The notes: generated from the sequence alone by a model not told the origin. A DNA stretch of 64,000 bases from Undaria pinnatifida (GCA_012845835.1 JABAKD010000009.1:12677955-12741954); one strand, 5' to 3'. Positions 55,801 through 63,470 are shown, counted from the first letter of the stretch. Numbers and translations are program-made.

Positions 55801-55820
55801 CGCCACCAGCGATCCACCAT
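31020..55820 (-). CDS. Type II membrane sulfatase (arylsulfatase B-like), 13 exons
   Basis: Hydrolyses sulfate esters, probably on a sulfated polysaccharide or glycan in the secretory pathway or outside the cell. The exact substrate is unknown. Exons at 55820-55499, 48327-48083, 46252-46115, 45478-45323, 40229-39984, 38417-38324, 35510-35428, 34706-34530, 34100-33970, 33538-33407, 32374-32257, 31740-31585 and 31175-31020 join through GT-AG sites in one frame: 717 codons, or 670 from ATG 55679, which has the better start context (GGCATGG). The N-terminus has one membrane helix 'GAMMFALVLTGLAGIF' after a Ser-rich tail. Then come metal ligands 'IDDLGWDD' (about residue 159), 'SICTPARASLMTG' with the Cys (about 199) to become formylglycine, 'GYETHMVGKWH' (second sulfatase signature), 'YLAHQAVH' (about 388), 'SDNGG' (about 460) and Lys in 'GMKHSYWEGG'. 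The order and spacing fit a full-length sulfatase. Confidence 0.92.
31457..31522 (+). repeat. R1 terminus, decayed
   Basis: 'aatttcgaccaaattatc', 'gacagctgaaatgt' and 'atttttataa' line up with the R1 end near 4217-4266. In sulfatase intron 12. Confidence 0.45.
31585..31740 (-). CDS. Sulfatase exon 12
   Basis: Acceptor GACCGACAG, donor CCCGAG|GTGATT, 156 nt. Four Cys in 'CAELGSCYECGVSC' suggest disulfides, followed by 'SLFDLEADPREETNLVDVYP', the family's LYDL..DP.E..NL end motif. Confidence 0.93.
32257..32374 (-). CDS. Sulfatase exon 11
   Basis: Acceptor GTGTGCAG, donor GAGACG|GTACGC, 118 nt. Codes 'ENADFPLAQGAYRLGKWKFI', matching the AIR.G.WK.I strand of arylsulfatases. Confidence 0.9.
33407..33538 (-). 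CDS. Sulfatase exon 10
   Basis: Acceptor ATTCCAG, donor GACGA|GTGAGC, 132 nt. Codes 'FDGVDHWEHII' (the family's xDGxDxW motif) and 'EMLYNYDRY'. Reading through the donor gives an immediate stop, so splicing is required here. Confidence 0.92.
33970..34100 (-). CDS. Sulfatase exon 9
   Basis: Acceptor TTGGCAG, donor GGAAA|GTGAGG, 131 nt. Codes 'VPAFVYSTSHIPEG' and 'ELMHVTDWLPTLASG', the conserved (H)VTDW(L)PT segment. Confidence 0.93.
34385..34518 (+). repeat. (CCCT)n tract in three blocks
   Basis: Three units of 'atcacaac(c/t)tacc' followed by ccct repeats, in intron 8. On the coding strand this is G-rich (AGGG) and could fold into G-quadruplexes close to the exon 8 donor. Confidence 0.85.
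34530..34706 (-). CDS. Sulfatase exon 8
   Basis: Acceptor CCGATAG, donor GTTAAG|GTGATG, 177 nt. Codes 'MDKTIGELVDYLEEEG', 'IIALASDNGG' with metal-binding Asp-Asn, and 'LRGMKHSYWEGG' with the active-site Lys. Confidence 0.95.
35428..35510 (-). CDS. Sulfatase exon 7
   Basis: Acceptor TTGGCCAG, donor GCAAAA|GTGAGT, 83 nt. Codes 'DAFTEDEWAILDALGENS' and 'IRLRFAK'. Exons 6 and 7 together are 177 nt, so the frame is kept. Confidence 0.88.
35571..35878 (-). repeat. R1 copy in sulfatase intron 6
   Basis: Nearly identical in order and orientation to the right arm of the palindrome (4456-4765). A 13-base segment present there around 4660 is absent. Beyond its terminus (35535-35570) the sequence is TTA/TAA-rich, as at copy 1. 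Confidence 0.88.
36921..37112 (+). repeat. 96 bp tandem duplication
   Basis: Two copies starting 'cgagat' (36921, 37017) with 'tttgtgatttcgaacttgcg' and 'gagccagcaacaccaaaagc' in each. They are about 90% identical and lie in intron 6. Confidence 0.92.
37715..37862 (+). repeat. Compound microsatellite
   Basis: (TTATCA)n, then (TTG)n, then TTA-rich sequence, in intron 6. No gene. Confidence 0.95.
38049..38140 (+). repeat. SINE-A tail-half fragment
   Basis: 'atcgacgagcagtgggaat', 'accctatgcgcgat' and 'gacttgtccag' match the reverse complement of 2670-2800. In intron 6. Confidence 0.7.
38324..38417 (-). CDS. Sulfatase exon 6
   Basis: Acceptor GTGTACAG, donor CCGCAG|GTATAT, 94 nt. Codes 'EEPLFLYLAHQAVHDPLGLP', the conserved PLFLYLAHQAVH segment with catalytic His. 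Confidence 0.95.
38568..38691. mobile_element. MITE-3 copy 2
   Basis: 124 bp, ends 'aaggtgtgttcagtagga' and inverted 'aaggtgtgtttagtatagt', with the same 'cacccgggtacc' core and 'gagtgtgacctaaacgacc' as copy 1. In intron 5. Confidence 0.8.
38945..39031 (-). pseudogene. Decayed duplicate of the 3' part of sulfatase exon 5
   Basis: Aligns over about 85 bp with 39973-40060. 'ctct(c/t)ttggaaga.agt.gtgga' encodes 'HSTTIFQER' in place of 'YSTTVFQER', and the donor region 'gac(c)(t)cc' is altered. It lies one kilobase downstream of the true exon within intron 5. Confidence 0.7.
39984..40229 (-). CDS. Sulfatase exon 5
   Basis: Acceptor GCGTACAG, donor ATGGAG|GTCAGC, 246 nt. Begins 'PYSVKLHGRKFFDFGF', has an acidic/Ser low-complexity loop 'DDVGGDDDNDDY', and ends 'GMYSTTVFQERAMEV', the family's YST..(F)..RA helix. 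Confidence 0.9.
40916..41163 (+). repeat. R3 interspersed repeat copy 2
   Basis: Homologous to 28075-28331. A poly-G run and A tract interrupt its right part. In intron 4, directly before the LINE tail. Confidence 0.8.
41435..43229 (-). pseudogene. Non-LTR retrotransposon (LINE), 5'-truncated and broken
   Basis: Minus-strand frames give a LINE reverse transcriptase in pieces: 'RMGKTLEKDEKVSEGQAGFR' (43200), 'MIVAVEAAKQGVTLGEDT', 'GLMFADGFVGISETAEGL' (active-site FADD reads FADG), 'RRWRVTANVKKSAVV', 'MDSILTDSHLGTSIKRCI' (42444), and the C-terminus 'RNGAPSRKGCVVNGQMT' (41471). At least five frame breaks. It ends '...aacaaatgagc' and then a C run of nearly 20 bases on its own strand. Its truncated 5' side also abuts a 24-base C run (43230-43253). 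Lies in sulfatase intron 4, same strand as the gene. Confidence 0.9.
44310..44450 (+). repeat. Poly(C)/C-rich tract
   Basis: A run of about 22 C (44310-44331), then C-rich degenerate sequence. Next to it, 44448-44560 ('cgtaaaaaacgacgtg', 'gtctatggtcgtaagga') is a diverged piece of the SINE-C body. Confidence 0.75.
44660..45090 (+). mobile_element. SINE-C copy A, poly(C) ended
   Basis: The body shares 'gaaggtgcggaagtccg', 'cacccttcacgca', 'cgccgaacaccccacgg.gc' and 'gggtccatgg' with copy B at 46406-46705 on the other strand. The 3' end is 'cacaaaatgagtacg' followed by nine C. 'tagtggccgagatggt' near 44675 resembles an A box, but no clear B box was found. The 3' end equals that of the LINE fragment at 29430 with two substitutions. 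Confidence 0.65.
45050..45220 (+). repeat. 43 bp tandem repeat of the SINE-C 3' end
   Basis: Four units of 'aagactacgattatgcacaa' and 'aatgagtacg' plus a C run and TCCT. The last two units are shorter. They encode nothing. The unit is exactly the last 30 bases of SINE-C and its poly(C) tail. Confidence 0.92.
45323..45478 (-). CDS. Sulfatase exon 4
   Basis: Acceptor CCATCAG, donor CACCAG|GTTTGG, 156 nt. Codes 'IFPEYMKEAGYETHMVGKWH', the second sulfatase signature, then 'RRGFDTYLGYLNDKEMYWTH'. Confidence 0.95.
45484..45760 (+). repeat. G-rich minisatellite (GGGTA/GGGGA)
   Basis: Irregular 'gggtaggg', 'agggcagggt' and 'gaggggagggg' repeats starting a few bases upstream of exon 4's acceptor in intron 3. 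Pyrimidine-rich on the gene's strand, so it may form part of the splice-acceptor context. Confidence 0.9.
46115..46252 (-). CDS. Sulfatase exon 3 (active-site Cys)
   Basis: Acceptor CCGACAG, donor AAAAG|GTATGC, 138 nt. Contains 'SICTPARASLMTGRYPIRYG', a full match to the first sulfatase signature including the Cys and Arg needed for formylglycine formation. Confidence 0.95.
46320..46405 (+). repeat. Short tandem duplication near exon 3
   Basis: 'agcaagagaaaatacatgag' and 'aggaggccggagag' occur twice, about 60 bp apart, each copy ending in a G run. In intron 2. Confidence 0.85.
46406..46705 (-). mobile_element. SINE-C copy B, poly(C) ended
   Basis: On the minus strand the body ends 'gtgcacattgagagtac' followed by 23 C. 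Homologous to copy A. Its 5' side sits right against the poly(C) tail of copy C. Confidence 0.65.
46712..46830 (-). mobile_element. SINE-C copy C, 3' part
   Basis: The minus strand reads 'cgtgctccgtcccgcca', 'gggtctatggtcata' and '(g)aaatgagtgaa', then 12 C. Same family as A and B, 5' truncated. Confidence 0.65.
47108..47385 (-). repeat. Solo LTR of the LTR-X family
   Basis: 278 bp, TGTTGATTTGGG...AACGAACA on the minus strand, with a perfect 5 bp target duplication 'taccg' (47103-47107, 47386-47390). Closely matches the LTRs at 52387 and 54791. In intron 2. Confidence 0.92.
47568..47838. mobile_element. MITE-1 copy in sulfatase intron 2
   Basis: 271 bp, inverted ends 'gaccaaggctac', 4 bp target duplication 'acct' (47564-47567, 47839-47842). 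Same family as the copy in the chromovirus. It landed within the repeated exon 2 remnant, at its former splice-donor-like 'aaggtgaa'. Confidence 0.9.
48083..48327 (-). CDS. Sulfatase exon 2
   Basis: Acceptor ...ATCGAAAG, donor AAG|GTGAAA. Codes a Ser/Ala/Glu stem, then the start of the catalytic domain 'PNVFFIMIDDLGWDD' with two metal-binding Asp. 245 nt. The acceptor lies after a weak pyrimidine tract; phase agreement with exon 1 supports it. Confidence 0.88.
48355..48480 (+). repeat. G-rich tract upstream of exon 2
   Basis: Irregular G runs up to 13 bases long in intron 1, 30-150 bp from the exon 2 acceptor. C-rich on the gene strand, so it may act as a pyrimidine tract. Confidence 0.85.
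49556..49760 (+). repeat. 107 bp tandem duplication
   Basis: Two copies starting 'tgtgttttgttgctccgtgg' (period 107), each ending near 'agtttagtcga.cacacgcac'. They are about 93% identical. In intron 1. Confidence 0.92.
49847..49905 (-). repeat. R1 fragment
   Basis: 'cgaaactcatctttgcaagc' and 'tgtgtgtgatactccga' match the R1 core. In intron 1. Confidence 0.85.
51139..51210 (+). repeat. 36 bp perfect tandem duplication
   Basis: Two identical 36-base units starting 'tactacgtcgattcgagcgg', 51139-51174 and 51175-51210. They read as a 12-residue repeat in a plus-strand frame, but I have no evidence that frame is real. Confidence 0.95.
51675..52280 (+). repeat. Minisatellite, unit about 40 bp
   Basis: About a dozen degenerate units of 'acccggaacttctgtgagtt' plus 'ctgta' and a spacer that alternates between 'gacattcatacccgt' and 'cccgtgccacaat'. 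This gives a higher-order two-unit pattern. In intron 1. Confidence 0.88.
52387..52674 (+). repeat. LTR-X 5' LTR
   Basis: 288 bp, including a 10 bp internal duplication ('ggagctgctt') near its end that the other two copies lack. Confidence 0.88.
53999..54728. mobile_element. 730 bp inverted-repeat element nested in LTR-X
   Basis: Long inverted ends: the left 'gccatttcttatgcagtcgg' is matched exactly by the right end read in reverse, and similarity goes on for about 45 bp ('cagtcgaaaacg.cc'). Inside, the motif 'cagtcgaaaa' or its reverse is repeated many times (54020-54200, 54680-54705). No transposase frame is seen. The target duplication is unclear. Confidence 0.8.
54791..55067 (+). repeat. 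LTR-X 3' LTR
   Basis: 277 bp. Differs from the 5' LTR by a scatter of substitutions and small gaps, so insertion is not recent. Confidence 0.88.
55250..55310 (+). repeat. R4 short dispersed repeat
   Basis: 'agagagacgagctctg' followed by 'g(t/c)(c/g)..aaac(t)acgag'. It recurs at 58105-58155 and, inverted, at about 5770-5810. Confidence 0.65.
55499..55820 (-). CDS. Sulfatase exon 1 (signal anchor)
   Basis: Codes a Ser/Thr-rich tail, the membrane helix and a short stem. Ends ...GACATATCAG followed by GTAATA. Phase 1 at the 3' side. The in-frame ATGs are 55820 and 55679. A CAG/CTG repeat lies just upstream. Confidence 0.75.
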
Positions 55821-55854
55821 CTGGGGCAACACCAATCAACGAGGTATCTGGTGT

Positions 55855-55965
55855 GGCGCTGCTGCTGCTGCTGCTGCCCCCGCTGCAGTTAGTTGCTGCT
55901 GGCGCTGCTGCTGCTGCTGCTGCTGCCCCCGCTGCAGTTGCTGCTGCTTGCTGTGTTGTGTCTAT
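55855..55965. repeat. (CTG)n / CAG repeat, two blocks
   Basis: Imperfect CTG runs at 55858-55875 and 55902-55945 with a near-identical 'ccccgctgcagtt' after each. Just upstream of sulfatase exon 1, so possibly in its 5' UTR or promoter. Confidence 0.9.
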
Positions 55966-56099
55966 CTTGAAGCGGTGCTCGTGCCTTACGCGTGATTTCT
56001 GGTATGATACCAGGTACATTACCGGTGTTCAGTACAAGGAGTACCTTGTAGTCAGCAGTGAGTGCCAGTGCACGGTATTCTTGGTACCCAAGGTAGTTG

Positions 56100-57308
56100 T
56101 GCTGTTTTTTCGCTCGTTTTCAGTTTTCATTTCTTCAGGGCCGCCCACCCATCACACATTTTTTAAAAAATAGCTTTTTTATATATTTTTTTGCCAGCTT
56201 TCTTGCCGAAAAGTGCCCAAATATTTACCAAAAAATAGAAAATAATTATCCAGAAGTGATCGTAGACTGGTCAGTGGCAGCTTCGTATCATGCTGCTGTG
56301 TACAGCACAATAATTGACTGGTTCTTTCTGTACCAAACAGCAGAAGGGTGAAGACGGAATCCAGCACGGTCCAAGTTTTTGGAAAACGAATCGTGCCCAA
56401 AGAAATTAATTCGAGAAAATTCGGCGCCTCTTCGTGATCCAGCTTATCGAGGCGCCTTTTTTACCGCCCTGACTTCTTCGCCACGTTGCGTTCTCTCCCC
56501 AGTGGGTGCCATTGATGATGCCCTCTATGAGCCCAATGCCGTCTTTAGTCAGTTCCTAGGGTCTGCTAATATCATGGGGTTTTTTTCTCTTTTCCTTTCC
56601 TTGCTTTCTTCTCTTCTTGTCTTCTTGTAATGTCTTGCGTTTCTTGTCTTCTTGTCTTTTCTTTTCTTTCCTTTCCTTTTTCGTTTTTTCGCTTTCTTGT
56701 CTTTTCTTTCATTTCCTTTATCTCTGTTCTTCTCCTTGTTCATTTTTTTCCAATTGACTTGCGTCTGTCGTACGTATGCGTAGTGACAGGTACAACGTGC
56801 AATACAAATGTGGTAGCCTTTCTTGGGTGGCAAGCGGTATAGTCGGTTTTCTCATGCGCGAGTAGTGAGACGTATGCACACCAGTATGGACCTGGCACAT
56901 CGTAGGCTGACGCCCGATTTCACTTTTATATGTTTCTGGTGGAGGCAAGAATTGCGTCAGCTGTGATATATGCGTGTACCACCTTCGGTTTGTTTGTATT
57001 TTTCTCTGGGCTATTCCTCAGCTCCAGAGTGACTGGAGCCTGTCCTGTGACCACGGACTTGATTATGCGAGTTAATGTGAGATTTTTTTTTTTTTTTCAT
57101 CCTCCGGCGGATCCTCCAGCGGGTGGGGAAAAAATAAAGCTCACCACATTTCCACGTATATTCATACGCGTCGTGTGTCGATTTAACTCTCAGTTGCTTT
57201 CGCAACCCAACGCTAGGTGGCGCACCCTTCGGATCCCACTGTAGGGATAGCGTGAGCTGTCCCTTTCAGTTCTCCTATTTACAACTCCCCTTTACAGCTG
57301 GAACCCTT
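56100..57308. other. No gene seen; CT-rich microsatellite
   Basis: 56580-56745 is a polypyrimidine tract ('tttcctttcctttt', 'tcttgtcttcttg'). No frame in the interval resembles a known family. Confidence 0.5.
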
Positions 57309-57362
57309 TTGAGGACAAAATTACTTGGAATTAGTATAGGGAGGGGTTCGGGGGCTCTAAAG
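57309..57362 (-). repeat. R2 repeat copy
   Basis: Reverse-complement match to 1048-1107: 'aaattacttggaattagtat' and 'ggggttcgggggctctaaag'. Confidence 0.8.
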
Positions 57363-57547
57363 CGGTCAACAACAACAAACAACAAACAACAACGACCGGT
57401 TTTTTTGTCCCACAAATCGTACCACCAGATCTAAAAAAGTACCAACTATAGTTCACCTTATTATTATACAGCTTTAATTTAAGCTGTTTTTTTTGTGTTT
57501 TTGTGCTTTTTTTTTGTCAAATCGCGAGAAGAGGGCGTCGACCCACC

Positions 57548-57855
57548 CCATCCCTAACCCTAAACCTATCCCTAACTACAACCCTAACCCAGGCTAAGCC
57601 TCCGACCCGAGCGTGGCTTCGCCGCGCGTTCTGGAAAAACTGTTGAAAAAAAATGATCGGACCACCTCACAAGCAAGCATCGAAATATATTTGGTTTTTT
57701 TTTATCTGGTATGATTTGTGGGGTGAGAACATCGCAAAAAGGGCCGCTGATATTTTTGCTCCGCCAACGTTTCTCGCCCGTTTCTGGCCCGTTTTTCGGG
57801 TCCGGGTTGAGGTTAGGAGCCTTAGGGTTATAGGGTTGTGGTTGGGTGTTGGTTT
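57548..57855. repeat. Inverted pair of degenerate telomere-like tracts
   Basis: 57548-57592 has repeated 'ccctaa' variants ('atccctaaccctaaacc'). 57795-57855 has 'ggttagg', 'ttagggtta' and 'tagggtt' variants in the opposite sense. About 200 bp of unrelated sequence separates them. Confidence 0.75.
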
Positions 57856-57869
57856 GGGCAAACGCCTGT

Positions 57870-58990
57870 AACTTGATCCAGGAAGTTCTTCCTAGCTCGC
57901 AAACGCGAGCAGCCTACCGCCCCAAAGATCCGCACCAACCACCAGATAGATCGTGAGGAGAGCTGGTACAATTTTTTCCCAAAGTAGAAAGATGAACGAA
58001 TGAGTTAACATTGATGTGTTGTGTTGTTCTTGATCATGCCACTCATCCATGTGGCATCTACATACAACATCCACGGCACAACAACCAGACAGAGTCTGCG
58101 TGCCGATGCCTCTTAGAGAGACGAGCTCTGCGGCGCAAACGACGAGACACAGCAATAGAGATAATTATTAGATACACATTGCAATACCCTTGTGATAAAT
58201 TACAGAATGCCACCCGCATGAGCACGCGGCGGGCGAAAACGTGACAGTACTCCGAGTGAGGGATGCGTGGTGGGTCGGTGTTGGGAAGCTTGCCTCTCAT
58301 GGGTTCCGGTGTCTTTGGTTGGTTTCTCCTCGTGGCTCGCTGGCTAAACCACTGCTGTTGATATAAAACTTTTTATCTGACGGGAAACAATACGTACTTC
58401 TTTTGATACAACTTCTTATGGGAAACAATACAATGTAGGCATTATTTCCCTACATAGTATACCTAAAGACAGACACAACAGAGTGCTAGTCAGGATATAG
58501 GGCACGGTAGTGCAGGATAGGGCAGAGTAGGGCAGGGTAATGAGATTAGGGGCGCCCTGCTTTTCCCATCATCGTCACCTACATTATCGTCCATCTATCT
58601 ATAATGGCCTTGACGTGAGTGTGGCATCTAATATCACGTGGTTTCACCTCTACCATGACATGACACGGTTTCACGTAGAATTTATCAACCATCCTTCTAC
58701 AGAGAGCACTCATTAAATTTACCCCACCCTGCCCGCCCTGCCCACCCTGAATAGTCGTAGATGCAGATCACCTGGCAATCAAAGGATGTCAACAAAACAT
58801 CTAGAATTGCGAAGGGGATCGAAGATGCGGGTGTTCGAAACAAACGAAAATATGACTATAGATTCCCTCACACACCTCGTAGTAATGAGGCTAAAACGCC
58901 TCATTGCAAGATGTACAAACCTATGGTGGAGCTCACAACCGTGAGAGCTCGAGAAGGGTATGCACCTACGGTATACCAGTAGCAATCGGA
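57870..58990. other. No gene seen
   Basis: Apart from the R4 copy at 58105-58155 and a short 'gggcagagtagggcagggt' run near 58525, nothing is recognised. Confidence 0.5.
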
Positions 58991-61900
58991 CCACGAAAAC
59001 ACGAAGGGCGAGACCGCTGAGCGCAAGGATGCGAAGGGAAACAAGAGGGGAAGGCATAGACGCGGAAACAATGTCAGAAGAAGGGAAGAAGGGAACACGT
59101 GTCACGCTGTGACGGCCAGAGAAATTTACGGCCTGATACGTAGTGCCGAAGGGGCGGGCGGTCGAGCCATTTGCCGAAATACAAGAGAGAAAGCAAGACC
59201 GCCTAAAAGAACGTCAGAGTCCGCCACGTTGGACATGGAAAAGCTGACGTGGGGCCATCGGTTGGACGGTGAAAGAAAAACAACCAAGAAGACGCGGAGA
59301 TGTACGCTAGCAAGCGTCGGGGCATTGGTCGAAAGGCAGAAGAAGAGAAAGAGCCTGAAACGAGAGAAACAAAACACTGCATTAAAACAATGTCAGGGTC
59401 CGTAAGGTTGGACCTGGAAGGCTTACGTGGGACCATTGGTCGAAGGGCAAACTATTTGGAACCAGTACGCTGAGGTGCAATGGAAGCAGGGACCGAAATG
59501 TGGGACCTAGGAGGCTGGCATAAGGCCCTTGGCCAAACTGTAGAACGGGAAACCGAGGCTCTACCAAAACAAATCGCGAAAACGCGGCGAAAGACAATAC
59601 CCAAAAACAGTGACACAGACAACACCAAAATGGTGGTACTGGAGGCGTGTGTGTGATACGCCGGAAAGCTCAACCGGGGGGCAACAGTGGAGTACCCTTA
59701 GAAGCTATCTGGGTACAGTACCAGGAAAACGTGAAGAAATAAGTGGTGAGGTCACCTAGCCAAAGAAATACGCAAAAAAGGACGAAACTGAAACACAGAC
59801 ACAGAAGGACGGAAGGTACTACCAGAAGCCGGAAAGAGAGTCGGCATACGAATGACACCTTTGTTTGTGAGGCTAACTAACACCGGAAACAATGTCAGCA
59901 AACGTAGCGAGGCTGTTCGACCATAACAAAGCAAGCCAAAAATGGGGTCAGCAAGAAGATACTCGTTCAGCTCGAAACAGCGCTGGAAGTGTCTAGCTCC
60001 AGAAAAAAATGAAGGCGACAGAGAAGACAATATGAAGAAAGCCGCAGCTAGGTACTATACGTCGGAAACACGGGGTCGCTAACGTGGAGCAACCCTAAAA
60101 AGGTAACCGAGAAAAAGTAGGGGGAAAACAGAAAGTAGACAAATCGTTTCATAACGTACTGCAGCCTATAAAAAAGGACGGTCCATAGCAAGGGACCTTG
60201 CAAGGCTAGCTTTTAAGAAAACGAGCAACACTAGGTACGTATCGAAGGCATTCCTCCGAAATCTATTTCGCCGAAAACATAGCATGAAAGGGGGTCGACA
60301 GGAAACGACCTATTTTATGGGCTACGAAGCCAAACTGGGGTCAAAGCGTGGGACCCATGCGATAGGTACGCCAACAAGGCAAGAGAAAGCGGGGGCCAAG
60401 AGGGTACGCCCTGTGAACTGCACAGTCAGGACGGGCTGTAAAGCCACGATCAAGGCCGGTGTCGTTGAACCCTACAGGCAGGAATGCCGAAAAGAAACAA
60501 GAAAAAGTAGTCGAGAGAAACAAGACCTGTTAGCTGCAAAGCCAGGACGGGGGTCAGTGTCGCTGGACCGTAGGGGCCGGGGTGCCGAGAAAAAAAGGTA
60601 AGAAAAAGTGGTGCAGGGGAATAGATCCGCTGGCTACCAAGCTAGAACGGAGCCCGACAGCAAAGAGCTCTTGGGGGCAGGTGCAGCCAAACAAAAGGCC
60701 AAAGAAAACCGACAGATGAGCTGGAGAGTCAGCACGGGACCGCTAACGTGGGGCTAAAGGGGGGCTCTCAACGTGAAGCCAATGGTCGACAATGTGGGAC
60801 TATACGCGGTAGCAATAGCTGGAATGCCGCAATACTAAGTGGCTGGGGCTAAAGCGCAGAGAAGTTAGTCGTGGGAAGAAGAACGCCAAGAAGCAAGAAA
60901 GGTCCAACAACAAAAGGGAAGTACGACAAGGGGCAACGAAAGTCCAACAACAAAAAAAAATGGAGGTGATGCCTCGCGAAAACGAAGAGAAATGACGCGG
61001 GAAGCATCCATGTTGTCATCAAATGCATAGGGCGAGGTGGAAATGAGACGATTGAAAAGCTCGACATGGTTCGGAAACGCCATGGTTCGTCGGTATATGC
61101 ACGAAACGTGGGCAGGCTACATCGGCGGTAGAAGGCGGAAACAAAACCACAAAGACGAACACTCGTACTGTAGAAAGTAGAACAACTTGGACACAAGGCA
61201 AAGATCGAAACGACTACGAAGATCACCGAAAAACGAATAAATGACATCCTTTGAATGCGGCAAAGAAGACAAAAGGCATACTACGTTAACATGTTTTGGA
61301 GCCACAACGAAAGTCAGACTTGGAGGGGCTATATCGGAGGGCCACGAGGCGATAACACTGACTAAACCAATACCTACCATGTAGAGTTGCTTTGAGACAG
61401 TAGGGTCCAAAGCTAACACGCGCACTAGGCGTTCACGAACAAATGCTCCCAGAAGAAAGGAGAGAAGGCTACTACGGTCAGTCGTTAGCTGCGCACAGCG
61501 ATAACCACTAAGGAGCAAGCGTGTCCGGATATAACAAGAAAAAACAACTAGTACCCGCGTTGCATGAGAGCGAAAGCGGAAAGGTATACGTTCCGGAAAT
61601 GCACGCACTGTAGAGGCAGGAGGGGATACGTTTCGAACATGCACACACTGCAGCTAGGTGGGAGGATATGCGTTCCCATCCGGCCACTCAGTGCAGGGGG
61701 GAGAAACACCAAGATAGAAAAAAACAAAACGAACACGATTTTTTTTTTCCAACTTGTACCGTGAGAACGGCGAAAACGGGGTCTTAACACAACGGAGGAC
61801 CCAGAAATTCTGCGAAGGAGCACGCACATGGTGCAGACGATATCTCGGATGAGAAGGAATCAGAAAAAAATGTTACAATGGCCGAGAAGGAATCAGACGA

Positions 61901-62280
61901 ACCGGTTGCGATGTTGCGGGCTGATACCATAATACACCGGACAGAGGGGGGGGCAATGCCGCACAACTCCAAGAATGCTAGCGGGGCGCATGCGCAGCGT
62001 GCAAGCAAAGTTCAGGCTAATGAGAATCAAGCGAAACTATCATGGTTTCGGGGATTGATACTATAAAGAAGCCTAGAGGGGGGGGGGTCGTGAACAAACG
62101 ACGGATCCGAAAATACTATTAATAGCAACAAGTTGATGTCGTGAAACTCTGAAAATGTGGCCTATTATAGAGCCATTCTTATTGGAAGCTAACGCAAAAT
62201 CGGGGAAAACATTCGCGAAAGCACATGGATGTCCAACCGAGGAGAGGAGACTTGTGCAGGGCGATATGACGGACGCAAGG
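58990..62280 (+). repeat. Degenerate tandem-repeat (satellite-like) region
   Basis: The plus strand is purine-rich throughout, with related blocks recurring at multiples of about 90-110 bp. Examples are 'gt.cg.(a)(c/a)gttggac.tgg' at 59220 and 59399, '(g)tc.gcaa(g/a)' at 59893 and 59947, and 'gcta(c)gaagcca.a(a)c.gg' at 60319, 60530 and 60628. Frames here are short and match nothing. The periodicity was judged by eye. Confidence 0.5.
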
Positions 62281-62289
62281 TGGACAACA

Positions 62290-62653
62290 CGCCTCAATAA
62301 GCACCTACGGCGTGCGTAGTGCAGAAAACAGAGGAGGGGCCAGAGCACATATACCACAGTGGTAAGAGAGCAAACACGACGCCTCAATAAGCACCTATGA
62401 CGTACGTAGTGCAAAAAACTGAGGAAGGGCTAAGACAGAAATATGCCAAAGCGGCAAGAAAACAATTACGACGCCTCAATAAGCACCTATGACGTACGTG
62501 GTGCAAACAGCAGAAGAAGAGCCAAGACGGGCACACTGCAACGGGTTTGGACACATGTACGACGCCCAAATATTCACCTATTTCGTACGTAGTGCAGAAA
62601 GCAGGGGAAGGGCCAACAAAAGAAATACCACAGCGGCTTGGCGGGCTGCGAAA
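62290..62653 (+). repeat. 91 bp tandem repeat, four units
   Basis: 'gcctcaataagcacctatga' starts at 62290, 62380, 62472 and (diverged) 62563, each followed by 'cgtacgtagtgca' and '.aggaagggc(c/t)aa'. This is the clearest part of the satellite-like region. Confidence 0.9.
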
Positions 62654-63019
62654 CAAGGGTATGCTAAACCGACGAGGAGAAACGAAAACACGGCAGGTTT
62701 GAGGCCAAGTTTCGGCAACGGGGCAATCTTAACCGGCAGGAACAGGAAAACGGAACCATCACAAATTTTCGGCCTGGTTACGAAAATGGAGCGAGCTAAG
62801 TCAGCGGCTGGAAGGCCAGGGTAGCACACCGACACAAGCACGCCAACATAGGTGCTGGTCAAAAGTGGGACAACTCGAAAAGTCAAGGGAAAGAAGCATC
62901 TTGAAACTAACTGAACAACAAAACCAAACCCAAAAGAGAAAATTAATAAGTCAATGCACACAAAACAAATCCCATGAAGAAACTCAAGAAGGAACTCAAG
63001 CAGCACGGTTATAGGGGAA

Positions 63020-63470
63020 GAGGCAAAAAGACAAAAAAGAGTAAGTGCGACTCAATTCAATAATACCCTGGCTGCAGACATCCTTGTCGCGTGGCGTTGC
63101 AGACACGCCGATCCGTAGGTGGTGTAGGTTGATCCTGGAACCGGATGGTGTAGGGTCTGAAGAAAAATCCAATGAAACGCGGCTGGTGGTCATACTAGGG
63201 TGTGCTGCAGCGCTCCGATCGCGAGCCGGTGACGTCGTAGGGTTGGCGGAAGATGTGGTAGGAGCGCTGGATACGGATGATGGTCCGGTAAAACGCGTTG
63301 AAGAGTTCCGAGCACGAATCAGTGCGGGTGGCGTGTTCGCGGACAATGCGGTAGGAGCTCTGTGACGGAAGAAGACGAGGCGGTAGTAGCCCGATATGGT
63401 TGGTTGACAAAGGTGTCGGATCGTGTACGCGGTGGTGAAATGTGCGTGTTCCGCAGCGTACATGTAGGCG
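63020..63470. other. Unrecognised sequence with one open frame
   Basis: A 106-codon plus-strand frame (63045-63365) and an overlapping 155-codon minus-strand frame both lack family resemblance. Internal 'gtaggagc(g/t)ct' repeats (63258, 63350) hint at repetitive origin. Confidence 0.35.

Noticed and set aside
62290..62653. CRISPR-like array
   Set aside because: The repeats are directly adjacent 91 bp tandem units without unique spacers, in a eukaryotic context.
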